Shown here one piece after another: positions 24,677 through 32,420 of a DNA stretch of 64,000 nt. How positions within the stretch are numbered: the first letter of the stretch is position 1; each line of letters begins with the position of its first letter. This DNA is from Nemesobacter sp965249045 (GTDB lineage Bacteria > Desulfobacterota_D > UBA1144 > Nemesobacterales > Nemesobacteraceae), in the NCBI GenBank assembly GCA_965249045.1, contig OZ252213.1, positions 1,178,001-1,242,000 on the forward strand, in the 5' to 3' direction. A program made the translations under genes and the position numbers. Under the pieces are notes generated by a model. That model was not told where the DNA came from. It did no database searches and saw only the letters and a list, made by a program, of their open reading frames with translations.

Positions 24677-25960
24677 TCAGAGAAGTTTCCGAAAATCAGC
24701 GTGCCCCCGAAGGTCGGCGAGCTTTTTGAGGGGAACCGCTTTTTCCTCTCCGGTCCTCATGTTGCGAAGCGAAAAGATTTCTTTCCGAAGCTCATCCTCT
24801 CCGATAATGACGGAATATGCTGCCCCGGTCCTGTTCGCTTTTCTCATCTGGCTTTTCAGGCTTTTGTTCTCGTATTCAGTCTCGACCCGCATGCCTTTTT
24901 TTCTCAGATCGTCGGCTATTTTCGCCGCTTTGCCTCTGGCCTCCTCTCCGATATGGATAACGGATACAAGCTGTTTTTTCCCGGGAGAATTCCTTCGCGT
25001 CTTCGTTTTCTCGAGCAGAAGCAGTATCCTTTCAAGCCCCATCGCGAAACCCACGGCGGGCGTTTCCGGTCCTCCCATCCTCTCCACCAGAAGGTCGTAT
25101 CTTCCCCCGGCGGCCACGGCGTTCTGGGAACCTAGTTTGTCCGTCGTTATCTCAAAGACCGTGTCGGTGTAGTAGTCAAGTCCTCTCACTATCCTGGAGT
25201 TAAGTCTGTAGGGTATGGACTTTTCGCCGAGAGAGGAGATAAGCGCGTCCAGATGTCGACTGCTTTGCTCGGAGAGATAATCACGGATCGAGAAGGGAAT
25301 CTCTGAAGTTATCTCGCGACATGTCCCGGTTTTGCAGTCAAGTATGCGAAGAGGGTTCGTACCGAGTCTGTTTCTGCAGTTCTCGCAAAGAGAGTCTTCC
25401 TTCGGGGAAAGAAAGTCCAGAAGGGCTTTTTTGTACCGCTCACGCTCCGCAGGTTGCCCTATTGAGTTGAGCTCAAGTTCCACGTGGTCAGAAAGCCCGA
25501 GTTCCACGATCGCAAGCCAGAGCATCGCGATTATCTCTGAGTCCGCAAGCGGGTCTCGGGAACCGAAAAGCTCGGCTCCTATCTGGTTAAAGCTTCTCTG
25601 CCTTCCTTCCTGGGGTTTTTCGTGCCTGAACATTTCTCCCGAGTAGTAGAGTTTCGTCACGGGCGATTTTCTGTAAAGGGAATGTTCGATAAAAGCCCTC
25701 ACCACTCCCGCCGTCCCCTCGGGTCTCATGGAGACCCACTCTCCACCTTTAGTCTCGAACGTGTACATCTCCTTCTGGACGATGTCGGTGGTGTCGCCGA
25801 GCCCCGTTGAGTAGACCCCGGAGGGTTCCAGAATCGGAATGATTATTTCGAAGAAACCGAAGCGCTCGAACACCTCTTTGGTTTTGCTCTCGACAAGCCG
25901 CAGTTTTTCCGTTTCCGGGTGAAATATGTCCTTGAATCCGTGAAGACGGGCCGCTTTCAT
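24677..25960 (-). CDS. hisS: Histidine--tRNA ligase
   Basis: HisS charges tRNA-His. Class II motifs are complete: motif 1 in the FERFGFFEIIIPILEPSGV segment, motif 2 in MRPEGTAGVVRAFIEHSL and SGEMFRHEKPQEGRQR, the histidine-binding RGLDYYTDTVFEI, and motif 3 in AVGFAMGLERILLLLE. A C-terminal anticodon domain begins near QLVSVIHIGEEA. At 427 residues the length is normal. The 5' third of this gene plus its leader was copied to 27962-28366, where it has decayed, so this is the working copy. Confidence 0.97.
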   Translation of the reverse strand: MKAARLHGFKDIFHPETEKLRLVESKTKEVFERFGFFEIIIPILEPSGVYSTGLGDTTDIVQKEMYTFETKGGEWVSMRPEGTAGVVRAFIEHSLYRKSPVTKLYYSGEMFRHEKPQEGRQRSFNQIGAELFGSRDPLADSEIIAMLWLAIVELGLSDHVELELNSIGQPAERERYKKALLDFLSPKEDSLCENCRNRLGTNPLRILDCKTGTCREITSEIPFSIRDYLSEQSSRHLDALISSLGEKSIPYRLNSRIVRGLDYYTDTVFEITTDKLGSQNAVAAGGRYDLLVERMGGPETPAVGFAMGLERILLLLEKTKTRRNSPGKKQLVSVIHIGEEARGKAAKIADDLRKKGMRVETEYENKSLKSQMRKANRTGAAYSVIIGEDELRKEIFSLRNMRTGEEKAVPLKKLADLRGHADFRKLL

Positions 25961-26033
25961 GGTACGTTTCCCCGGGTGAACAGCTATCCCCGCGGGTTGG
26001 TTAAGGTTATACGCTCTTCAATCAAAAATAAAG
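25622..26033 (-). repeat. Direct repeat copy 1: hisS 5' end and leader
   Basis: The first ~339 bases of hisS and ~73 bases upstream reappear in the same orientation at 27962-28366. The outer end includes 26 identical bases (26008-26033 against 28341-28366). The repeats flank the substrate-binding-protein gene, so recombination between them could delete or multiply it. Confidence 0.85.
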
Positions 26034-26044
26034 TTCCTGATACC

Positions 26045-26058
26045 GAAGAGCGCTCTTC
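26045..26058. other. Perfect 14-base palindrome GAAGAGCGCTCTTC
   Basis: GAAGAGCGCTCTTC lies in the 234-base gap between hisS and the downstream end of the binding-protein gene. It could form a short stem or be a protein site, but no T-run follows in either direction. No function assigned. Confidence 0.25.
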
Positions 26059-26194
26059 TGGAAGTAGGTAGGAGGGAAGGTCGGTGAAATACCGCTAATA
26101 GGTTTGAAACTCCGGAAACTGGCGTTTTCGACCGACCTCTTGAAGCTGTTTTCCCAAGCCCGCGGCGAACAATACGGGCTTATCACCGAGGGAG

Positions 26195-27454
26195 TTAATC
26201 CGTATTCACTTCTTCGCCTTGAAAATTAAGATACGTTCTTTGTGGTACACCTTCAGCGTCGTATGTGTCAACCGCGTAGAGTCCATCCTCTATGTCTCCA
26301 TTTTTATCAAGATCGATCGGGCCCGAAAGTCCTTCGTAGTCAATATCAACTTCATCGGTAAGCGCCATGGCGCAGGCAGCGTAACTGTGGCACTCTGTTC
26401 CTTCTCTCGTGACCTTTTGGATTTCGGAAACATAAACGGAGGGATCATTACTTCCGGCGCTTAAAGCCGCAAGGCTGAGTATGACCACCGCATCGTAGGC
26501 GTGCGCGGCAAAGTCACCAAAGTTGAACTGTTCTTTAAATTCTTCAAGCCTTTTGCCCGGAGGCGGAGTTGAAATTACCTGCTTGAATCCTTTAATGTCA
26601 CCGTTTTCCTCATCCACATGCGGGAAAAGGGAGCTCTTAAACCCGAGCCCGTCCCCGACGTAATATCCGGTTTCTTCGGGAATCACTGGAGACTCAAGCA
26701 GGTCTCTGATTATTCCCCCTCCCTCTTTATCAAAAACAAGTAGGACTATAGACTTTACGTCTGGGATTCTTCGCACTGCTGCCTCAACCTCTGAAACCAC
26801 CTCTGAAATCACAGGGGCAGTTGAAGAATAACTAACGACCTCAGCCTGCCTGCCGTCAGACATTATTTCTTCTTGGACATCCATCGCAAGGCCTTCTCCC
26901 CATGGGTCATCACGATTCACTATAACCGTGTTGCCCTGAGACTGTTTCGCCAGTATTGGCGCCTGAAAGAGGTCAGAGGGGGATACTCTGAAGAAAAAAT
27001 GCTGATTTCCACTGTCCACGATCTTTTCGTTTTCCTCGGTAATGCCCGCATTAGTGGCCGAGGGCGAAATACTGACTATTTGATTGTAGCTTAGAAAAGG
27101 AAGAACCTCCAGAGAGTCTGAAGAGTATGAAGGTGCCACCAAGCCGCGGACACCCATGTCAATGAGCCGCGCCGCGCTTGCAATCGCTTCGCCCACTCCC
27201 TGTCCCGCTTCAAAAGAGTTTCCACTTATAATCTCTATATTTCCCCCTGCCTTGTTAATGTCGTTTTTCGCGAGATCCACGGCCTCTATAAGAGGACCGT
27301 TAAACGTTTCGCCTTCAGGCAGGAGTGTTCCTATGCAGAAAGTTTCCGCACAATCCACTTTTGCCTCATCCTCTTCGTCTTCCAGACACCCCGAAGAGAA
27401 TATTCCCAAAAAAAGCAACAGCAGGACAGAACCCAAAATGCTTAGTCTTTTCAT
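26195..27454 (-). CDS. ABC-type substrate-binding lipoprotein (branched-chain amino-acid/amide family)
   Basis: A 419-residue periplasmic binding protein with a lipoprotein signal (LLLLFLGIFSSGC, cysteine near residue 23). The mature sequence follows the two-lobed Peripla_BP_6 pattern: IGTLLPEGETFNGPLIEAVDLAKNDIN, the short GVRGLVAPSYSSDS segment, a NQHFFFRVSPSDLFQAPILA second strand set, and a C-terminal AAHAYDAVVILSLAAL helix. This group binds branched-chain amino acids, amides or related small molecules. No permease or ATPase genes are near, so it is an orphan receptor that must borrow a transporter or serve sensing. It lies between the two hisS repeats, and could have been affected by the duplication. 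Confidence 0.87.
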   Translation of the reverse strand: MKRLSILGSVLLLLFLGIFSSGCLEDEEDEAKVDCAETFCIGTLLPEGETFNGPLIEAVDLAKNDINKAGGNIEIISGNSFEAGQGVGEAIASAARLIDMGVRGLVAPSYSSDSLEVLPFLSYNQIVSISPSATNAGITEENEKIVDSGNQHFFFRVSPSDLFQAPILAKQSQGNTVIVNRDDPWGEGLAMDVQEEIMSDGRQAEVVSYSSTAPVISEVVSEVEAAVRRIPDVKSIVLLVFDKEGGGIIRDLLESPVIPEETGYYVGDGLGFKSSLFPHVDEENGDIKGFKQVISTPPPGKRLEEFKEQFNFGDFAAHAYDAVVILSLAALSAGSNDPSVYVSEIQKVTREGTECHSYAACAMALTDEVDIDYEGLSGPIDLDKNGDIEDGLYAVDTYDAEGVPQRTYLNFQGEEVNTD

Positions 27455-27691
27455 GACCAGATACCTCCAATGGAACCGAAAAACGCAAGTTTGGTAATAT
27501 TCCAGCGCTCGCGGAAATCCACAACTTGTTCTTTCGGTACTGAAATATGTATCGCCATCACCGAATCTTCGATCTGTTGATGTACTCTATAATTATACTC
27601 TAAAACAGAACCAAACGGTTCAGTTTTTTACGATGATTTACATAGTCGGTAAAAAAGTTTCTTGTTGTCTAACGCTCTGGGAAAGTAGGGG

Positions 27692-27964
27692 CTATTCGTT
27701 TATCAGTTTTTCTTCAAACTCGGCTATGGGGATTGCGGCCAGGGTTTCTATGTGGATAGTACTCCTTGAACCGAGTTCTATCACGATTTTCGTGATTGTT
27801 TCGTTATCCGGCGCTTCCACTATGTTCACGAAGTCATAAGGACCGAGTGCTGCGTACTGGGTTTCAATCTTGGTGCCCATCTCTTCAAGCTCCCTGTTAG
27901 TCTCGTTTATTCTCTCGGGCCTCATCTTTATAGTCCTTCTGTCCTTGTCGGTGAGGTTTTTCAT
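27692..27964 (-). CDS. GYD-domain protein, N-terminally truncated chimeric copy
   Basis: A 90-residue GYD-type protein nearly identical to the intact one at 31543-31833 from NLTD onward (RRTIKMRPERINE, YAALGPYDFVNIVEAPDN). The first eight residues of the intact protein are missing. Upstream of base ~27956 the sequence is not gyd but the decayed hisS copy, and the present ATG at 27964-27962 lies at that junction: the hisS original has CGT there and this copy has CAT on the plus strand. The reading frame is otherwise intact, so it may be translated, but the ribosome site is poor. Function of the GYD family is not well established; members are small ferredoxin-like-fold proteins. Confidence 0.6.
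   Translation of the reverse strand: MKNLTDKDRRTIKMRPERINETNRELEEMGTKIETQYAALGPYDFVNIVEAPDNETITKIVIELGSRSTIHIETLAAIPIAEFEEKLINE
27705..27955 (-). repeat. Direct repeat: gyd copy A
   Basis: Aligns base for base without gaps to 31556-31806. It ends abruptly upstream where the hisS-derived segment begins. Confidence 0.85.
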
Positions 27965-28366
27965 GCCTGAATATCTCTCCCGAGTAAGTAGTAAAGCTTC
28001 GTCACGGGCGATTTTCTGTAAAGGGAATTCTCGATAAAGGCCCTTACAACTCCTGCTGTGCCCTCGGGTCTCATGGATTTTAGTCTCGAAAGTGTAGAGT
28101 ATTTCCTTCTGGACGATGTCGGTGGTATTGCCGAGCCTCGTTGAGTAGGCCCCGGATGATTACAGAATCGGAATGATTATTTCGGAGAAACCGAAGCGTC
28201 CGAACCCCTCTTTAGTCTTGCTTTCGACAAACTGCAGTTTTCCTGTTTCGGGGTGAAATATATCTTTGAATCCGTGAAGACGGGCTACTCCCATAGTACG
28301 TTTCCGCGGGCAAATAGTCATCCCCCAAGTTAGTTGATGCTATACGCTCTTCAATCAAAAATAAAG
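27962..28366 (-). repeat. Direct repeat copy 2: hisS 5' end and leader
   Basis: Second copy of 25622-26033. It holds many substitutions and a ~14-base deletion relative to hisS. The shared G-G-T5 run at the gyd side may mark the recombination point. Confidence 0.85.
27965..28294 (-). pseudogene. hisS 5' fragment, decayed
   Basis: Reading from ATG 28294 gives MGVARLHGFKDIFHPETGKL and then FGFSEIIIPIL, clearly HisS. A stop replaces the E of ...ILEPSG, a ~14-base deletion removes the GGEWVS region and shifts the frame, and the copy ends after the SGEMFRH region where gyd begins. It cannot make a functional enzyme. Its leader still carries the 26 bases identical to the hisS upstream region, so a promoter may have been copied too. 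Confidence 0.85.
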
Positions 28367-28662
28367 AAACTTTGACATATATAGATAGCCCTCTACGACG
28401 GTATTGAGGGCCATATCTGAGGAACTGTTCTTTTGGGTGGCAAGGCGCTGTAAGTGCGATTAAACAAAGAGTGATGCAAAGGATAATCGAAAACCTAGGA
28501 ATTTCTGCCGACTGGCCTTCGCAAATATCTTAAACTGATACAGGTATTGAGAAATTACTAGAGATCTATATCATAATTTGCTGTCTATATTGAATAAAAT
28601 AGGTTATATATTGCAAAAATAATTACGGACAAACCAATTTTCAAACTAGGCGACAATATATA
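28367..28662. other. AT-rich intergenic DNA between the hisS fragment and the split membrane gene
   Basis: No coding frame is convincing. A TTGACA stands at 28372-28377 and a GCCCTC/GAGGGC stem with a 12-base loop at 28388-28411. Composition falls to strongly AT-rich toward 28660, as in the following gene. Confidence 0.35.
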
Positions 28663-28755
28663 ATGATAAAGAAAAGATTGAAAAGTCTACGGGATAAGAT
28701 TCGCTTAATAGTAACGCGATTTTGTAGACAACAGGCACTTAAATGTCGAAGGAGA
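28663..28755 (+). pseudogene. 5' part of IS-interrupted membrane-protein gene
   Basis: ATG 28663 opens a frame of 31 codons (MIKKRLKSLRDKIRLIVTRF..., ending RRR) that runs into the left end of the IS element. The last three codons, CGA AGG AGA, are the 9-base target duplication. The same nine bases follow the right end of the element in the frame that continues to 31499. Joining the two sides restores one open frame of 429 residues. The N-terminal segment is strongly basic. No clear ribosome site precedes the ATG. Confidence 0.72.
28747..28755. repeat. Target site duplication, left (CGAAGGAGA)
   Basis: The nine bases CGAAGGAGA occur immediately outside both ends of the element (also 30294-30302). 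Nine-base or eight-base duplications are the rule for IS256-family insertions. Confidence 0.85.
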
Positions 28756-28780
28756 GAGATATATGCAAATCTGGTGTTCA
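28756..28780 (+). repeat. IS terminal inverted repeat, left
   Basis: Reads GAGATATATGC then AAATCTGGTGTTCA. Against the right repeat, the inner 14 bases are identical and the outer 11 differ at only a few positions. Confidence 0.82.
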
Positions 28781-28789
28781 AGGACATGA

Positions 28790-30187
28790 TCAAGCGGCGA
28801 CCTGATCGTCTGTCGTCACCTCCGCTGTTTTCTCTGTTGTCTCTTCGATCCCATCTCTGAACTTCACTCCCGTTATTACTTTCGCCAGGAAATCAAACCC
28901 GTTAATTTTGCGCCAGTTCTTCTCCGCGCACATCCCCAGCTTGAATATCATGTGCAACATGCCCTCGGAACTCAGACAGCCTTTGCAGCGTCTGGTCCGA
29001 TGCCGTATTGTGCCGAAGGCCGACTCAATCGGGTTCGTTGTCCGAATGCTCCGCCAGTGGTTGGCGGGAAAGTCGTAAAACGCCAGCAACTCCTCCCTGT
29101 CCTTCACAAGGCACTGTGCCGCTCTCGGGTACTTGTCTTCATATGTCTTCAAGAACAGATCAAAGGCCCTCTCCGCGTCTTCCTTTGTCTCCGCCTGCCA
29201 GATATCATGCAGCTGCCTCTTGGCCTTGGGCTGGGAGGACTTGGGCAGGTAGTTGAGTACGTTCATTGTTTTGTGCACCCAGCAGCGCTGCTGACGGGTT
29301 TCTCCGTAAACCTCCTCAAGAGCGGGCCAAAACCCAAGCGCTCCATCTCCAACAGCAAGCTTCGGGGCTTCCTTCATCCCACGCCCTTTGAGATTCACCA
29401 ATACCTCACGCCAGCTCTGCTTTGATTCTCGCACACCGTCTTCGATAGCCAGGAAGTGCTTCTCCCCGCGTTCGTTTACCCCTATGACCACCAGCACGCA
29501 CAACCGAGGGTTATCTCCTCGTATGTTGCTGTATATGCCGTCTACCCATATATACACCCAGCGACCCCCGCTCAAATCCCCGGTCCTCCAGGTATCGTAT
29601 TGCTCGGCCCACTGTTTTTTGAGCCGCGACACCGTGCTTTGCGAAAGCCCCCTGGCCTCAGGCCCGATCAGCGCCTCTAGCGCAGGCCCCATCTCCCCGG
29701 TGGATACTCCCTTCAGATACAGCCAAGGCAAAGCCGCCTCAAGCGTCGCGGCCTTGCGCACATAGGGAGGCACCAATACCGAGTGGAAAGTGACGGGTTC
29801 CCCGTCCTTGGACCTCACCTTGGGAACTCGTACCTTCACGGGACCAATGCCGGTATGTATCTCCCGCTCGGGCAGGTGTCCGTTGCGCACAACCGCGACC
29901 CTCCCATTGTCCAGAAGACGATCCTCGTATTGCTTGAGGAACTCTTCGAGCTCGCACCGCACGGCTGTGCCGAGAAGAAACCGGGCGCCCTCTCTCAACA
30001 TCTCGCTGAGGGGGTCAGCAACCGCCCCGGGGCCTTGAAGCCCGTTTCCCATGTGTCCGTCAAGCTTCAATTCTTTGGCAACCGCTCTCTGTCTTTCTGA
30101 GTGGACAAATTTGCTGAACAGTCCGTTCAATGAATCGATTGTCTCTTTTTGACCTTTGAGGTCAAAAACTTTATCCTTCTTGCCCAT
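28790..30187 (-). CDS. IS256-family (mutator-type) transposase
   Basis: DDE transposase of the IS256/MULE-like group, acting on the ends of its own element. ATG 30187 (MGKKDKVFDLKG) follows AGGAGG by ten bases; an upstream ATG at 30238 would add 17 unrelated residues. The catalytic acids are visible as the aspartate in YIWVDGIYSN, the aspartate in LAVGDGALGFW, and the glutamate in NPIESAFGTIRHRTR. The N-terminal region holds the family's RNGHLPEREIHTGIGPVKVRVPKVR segment, and QRCWVHKTMNVLNYLPK gives the insertion-domain CxxH. No frameshift or stop interrupts it. The 465-residue length is slightly above the family norm. Confidence 0.95.
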   Translation of the reverse strand: MGKKDKVFDLKGQKETIDSLNGLFSKFVHSERQRAVAKELKLDGHMGNGLQGPGAVADPLSEMLREGARFLLGTAVRCELEEFLKQYEDRLLDNGRVAVVRNGHLPEREIHTGIGPVKVRVPKVRSKDGEPVTFHSVLVPPYVRKAATLEAALPWLYLKGVSTGEMGPALEALIGPEARGLSQSTVSRLKKQWAEQYDTWRTGDLSGGRWVYIWVDGIYSNIRGDNPRLCVLVVIGVNERGEKHFLAIEDGVRESKQSWREVLVNLKGRGMKEAPKLAVGDGALGFWPALEEVYGETRQQRCWVHKTMNVLNYLPKSSQPKAKRQLHDIWQAETKEDAERAFDLFLKTYEDKYPRAAQCLVKDREELLAFYDFPANHWRSIRTTNPIESAFGTIRHRTRRCKGCLSSEGMLHMIFKLGMCAEKNWRKINGFDFLAKVITGVKFRDGIEETTEKTAEVTTDDQVAA

Positions 30188-30268
30188 AGTGGCGTATCCT
30201 CCTATTGGTTGTTTTTTTGAACTCAAACAACAAATCAACCGGATACGCCGCTTTTTTTCAAATCACTC

Positions 30269-30293
30269 TGAACACCAGATTTAGTTATAACTC
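30269..30293 (-). repeat. IS terminal inverted repeat, right
   Basis: Read inward on the minus strand: GAGTTATAACT then AAATCTGGTGTTCA, the mirror of the left end. Confidence 0.82.
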
Positions 30294-30302
30294 CGAAGGA
30301 GA
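30294..30302. repeat. Target site duplication, right (CGAAGGAGA)
   Basis: Second copy of the nine-base direct repeat, in phase with the codons CGA AGG AGA of the interrupted gene. Confidence 0.85.
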
Positions 30303-31499
30303 CATATACAGGCTGTATTTCTTAAGGCGTATATTAATACATTTAAATTGTTTCCAGAAAATAGATTAGATAGTAATTCCAGACTATCAATTCTAGTTGG
30401 CGACAAACTTTTCGAGATACCGTCTACAGAAAAAACTTATGAAACTGACAACGATGAAGTCAATAAACTTTATAGCTCCCTCATTTCTGATGATTGGGTA
30501 AAAAAAACCGTTTCAAATAGTTATCTGTTAGAGGTTTTTTACTATTCTAACGGAAATTCATCTGATGTATTCAATGACAAAATAAAAAATGCCTATGAGA
30601 AAGCTAGATTATACGATGATGAGGCATCTTCTATTTCTCAAGATGAGTTAATCTCAATAGATAAGAACATCAATAAAGAACTCAAGGAACTAAAAAAAAG
30701 TGTGCGAAGATTGAACTCAGAGCGAATTGAAAAAGAAGAGCAAAAAATAATAACACCTGTTACCATAACGTTCTCACATGTAACACCTCTTTTCTCTTTA
30801 TTCTCAGTTTTATTTCTAATTAGTGGATTCATCTATAATAAGCTTCTTCTTAGCAGCCTAGGAATTAAAGCGAGTGATTTCTTTCTTATCTCAGACTACA
30901 TTTCGAGTAGTGTTGATGTAATAACAACATCTCTCATCGCATCTGCAATTGGAATATTTGCATACCTTTGGGGAGCACAAAAGGCTCTGTCGGATAAGTT
31001 ACATGCGGAACAATTCAATATAGAAACAAGTAAAAATCGCCTCAATTATCTTATTGTAGCGGTTATCGTTCTCCCTATTCTTATACTAGTAGAGAAGTGG
31101 TATAAAACAGGTGAATTACCTAGCAATCTTTTTAACTATCTCTATCCACTGGTCTTCTATGCTTTATTCCACTTTGTTTTCCGTTCTCTGCAAATGTGGA
31201 AGTACGTAAAGAATTCGTTTGCTGTTGGTGCTGTTATAATGATGGTCCTTTTTTTCCTGCTAGATTTGGCGGTCAGGATAAATCAGGACCTTCAGAGCGT
31301 CGAGAATGGAAGCTATAAAAGTTCATACACTATAGTTTTTAAGAAGGAATACGAAGAGTATTCTGGCCATATATTCTTTACCAGCAATTCAAATTATGTG
31401 TTTTTGCTAAATAAGGAGAATAAAAAGCTATCTGTTATTCCTAAAAGCGGAATTAAAGCACTAAATCCCAAACATGATGAAGACGAATTGCTCAAATAA
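30303..31499 (+). pseudogene. 3' part of IS-interrupted AT-rich membrane protein, function unknown
   Basis: The open frame runs from the target duplication to TAA at 31497-31499. With the 5' part it makes a 429-residue protein. About residues 149-178 (joined numbering) are a lysine/glutamate-rich probable coiled coil. Five hydrophobic segments follow near 192-211, 236-254, 279-295, 308-326 and 335-354, and then a ~65-residue soluble tail rich in beta strands (SSYTIVFKKEYEEYSG... KLSVIPKSG). I recognise no family. The gene is far more AT-rich than its neighbours, which suggests horizontal origin. TTG 30348 could start a shortened product of 383 residues that keeps all membrane segments, so partial function after insertion is possible. 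Confidence 0.7.
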
Positions 31500-31542
31500 A
31501 TGGTCCTTTATTTTTTTCTGACTAAGAATAATGGAACGGAAA

Positions 31543-31833
31543 TTAACTGTCTATGAGTTTTTCTTCAAACTCGTCTATGGGGATTGCGGCCAGGGTTTCT
31601 ATATGGATGGTTCCCCTTGAACCGAGTTCTATTACGATTTTCGTGATTGTTTCGTTGTCGGGGGCTTCCACTATGTTCACAAAGTCGTAAGGACCGAGCG
31701 CCGCGTACTGAGCTTCAACCTTGGCGCCCATCTCTTCGAGTTCCTTGTTGACCTCGTTTATCCTCTCGGGCCTCATCTTTATGGTTCTTCTGCCCTCGTC
31801 CGTGAGATTGCTAAGCAGTATGTATTTGCCCAT
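31543..31833 (-). CDS. GYD-domain protein (intact copy)
   Basis: A 96-residue protein of the GYD family: MGKYILLSNLTDEGRRTIKM at the start, RPERINEVNKELEEMG, then the family's YAALGPYDFVNIVEAPDNE and IELGSRGTIHIETLAAIP. The fold is expected to be a small ferredoxin-like alpha/beta sandwich; no reaction is established. It starts 25 bases after trxA ends on the same strand, and is probably co-transcribed with it. It is the source, or sister, of the truncated copy at 27692-27964. Confidence 0.85.
   Translation of the reverse strand: MGKYILLSNLTDEGRRTIKMRPERINEVNKELEEMGAKVEAQYAALGPYDFVNIVEAPDNETITKIVIELGSRGTIHIETLAAIPIDEFEEKLIDS
31556..31806 (-). repeat. Direct repeat: gyd copy B
   Basis: Gap-free counterpart of 27705-27955, in the same orientation, 3.85 kb away. 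The IS and the split gene lie between them. Confidence 0.85.
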
Positions 31834-31858
31834 TTTTTGTGTCCGCGCCCGGAGTGTT

Positions 31859-32191
31859 CTAGTCTAGGGTCTTGTTCAGTACCTTTTCTATTTCGCTTTT
31901 TGGGACGGCGCCGACTATCTGCTCGGCGACCTCGCCGTTTTTAAAAACTATCAGGGTGGGAATGCTTCTGATGCGGAATTTCATCGTCGTCTGGGGGTTT
32001 TCATCCACATTCACCTTCCCCACCTTAACGGTGCCTTCGTAGTCTTTGGAGATTTCCTCAATGACGGGGGAAAGAGCCCTGCAGGGACCGCACCAAGGGG
32101 CCCAGAAGTCGACCAGAACGGGAACTTCGCTTTCCATTACTTCCTTGTCGAATGCGGAATCTACTACTTCAACTATGTTTTCGGATGCCAT
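31859..32191 (-). CDS. trxA: Thioredoxin
   Basis: A 110-residue thioredoxin with the redox pair in FWAPWCGPCRALSPV (WCGPC), the buried aspartate ahead of it (VLVDFWA), and the cis-proline loop IRSIPTLIVFKNGE. It acts as the general cytoplasmic disulfide reductant. The ribosome site AAGGAGATT precedes ATG 32191. It heads a probable two-gene unit with the gyd gene and is divergent from the efflux operon. No thioredoxin reductase is in the window. Confidence 0.97.
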   Translation of the reverse strand: MASENIVEVVDSAFDKEVMESEVPVLVDFWAPWCGPCRALSPVIEEISKDYEGTVKVGKVNVDENPQTTMKFRIRSIPTLIVFKNGEVAEQIVGAVPKSEIEKVLNKTLD

Positions 32192-32420
32192 TTTAATCTC
32201 CTTGGAGGATTTTATGCCTATATCCTAATAACGATTTATAATAACACAAGGAGAAGGTTGAAGATATCTCTCGCCTATAAGTAATAGCCGTTTAGTTATG
32301 TATAATTCAAAAGATTTAAAAACGCGTCTGTGCCGTTCCGCGCCTTTAAATACGATGTAAGTGGGTTCTTTGCAGTTGTTCTTAACAGGATGTTCCGTAA
32401 GAGAGAGAAACACCGTGGTT

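Larger units (their letters stand above)
28756..30293 (-). mobile_element. Complete IS256-family insertion sequence, 1538 bp
   Basis: One transposase gene lies between imperfect terminal inverted repeats whose outer tips both begin GAG and share CTAAATCTGG/GCAAATCTGGTGTTCA-type sequence, with a second block of similarity at AGCGGCG. Nine-base direct repeats flank it. Size, transposase family and target duplication agree with IS256. Its base composition is richer in G+C than the gene it interrupts. The transposase frame is intact, so the element may still be active. Confidence 0.9.

Noticed and set aside
28663..28860. Complete 65-residue protein reading into the IS
   Set aside because: Only the first 31 codons are native; the rest is the element's end sequence and part of the transposase gene antisense.
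28767..30282. Shorter IS boundaries at the AAATCTGG blocks
   Set aside because: With those ends no target duplication is visible; extending both ends to the GAG tips gives matching 9-base repeats, so the longer boundaries were used.
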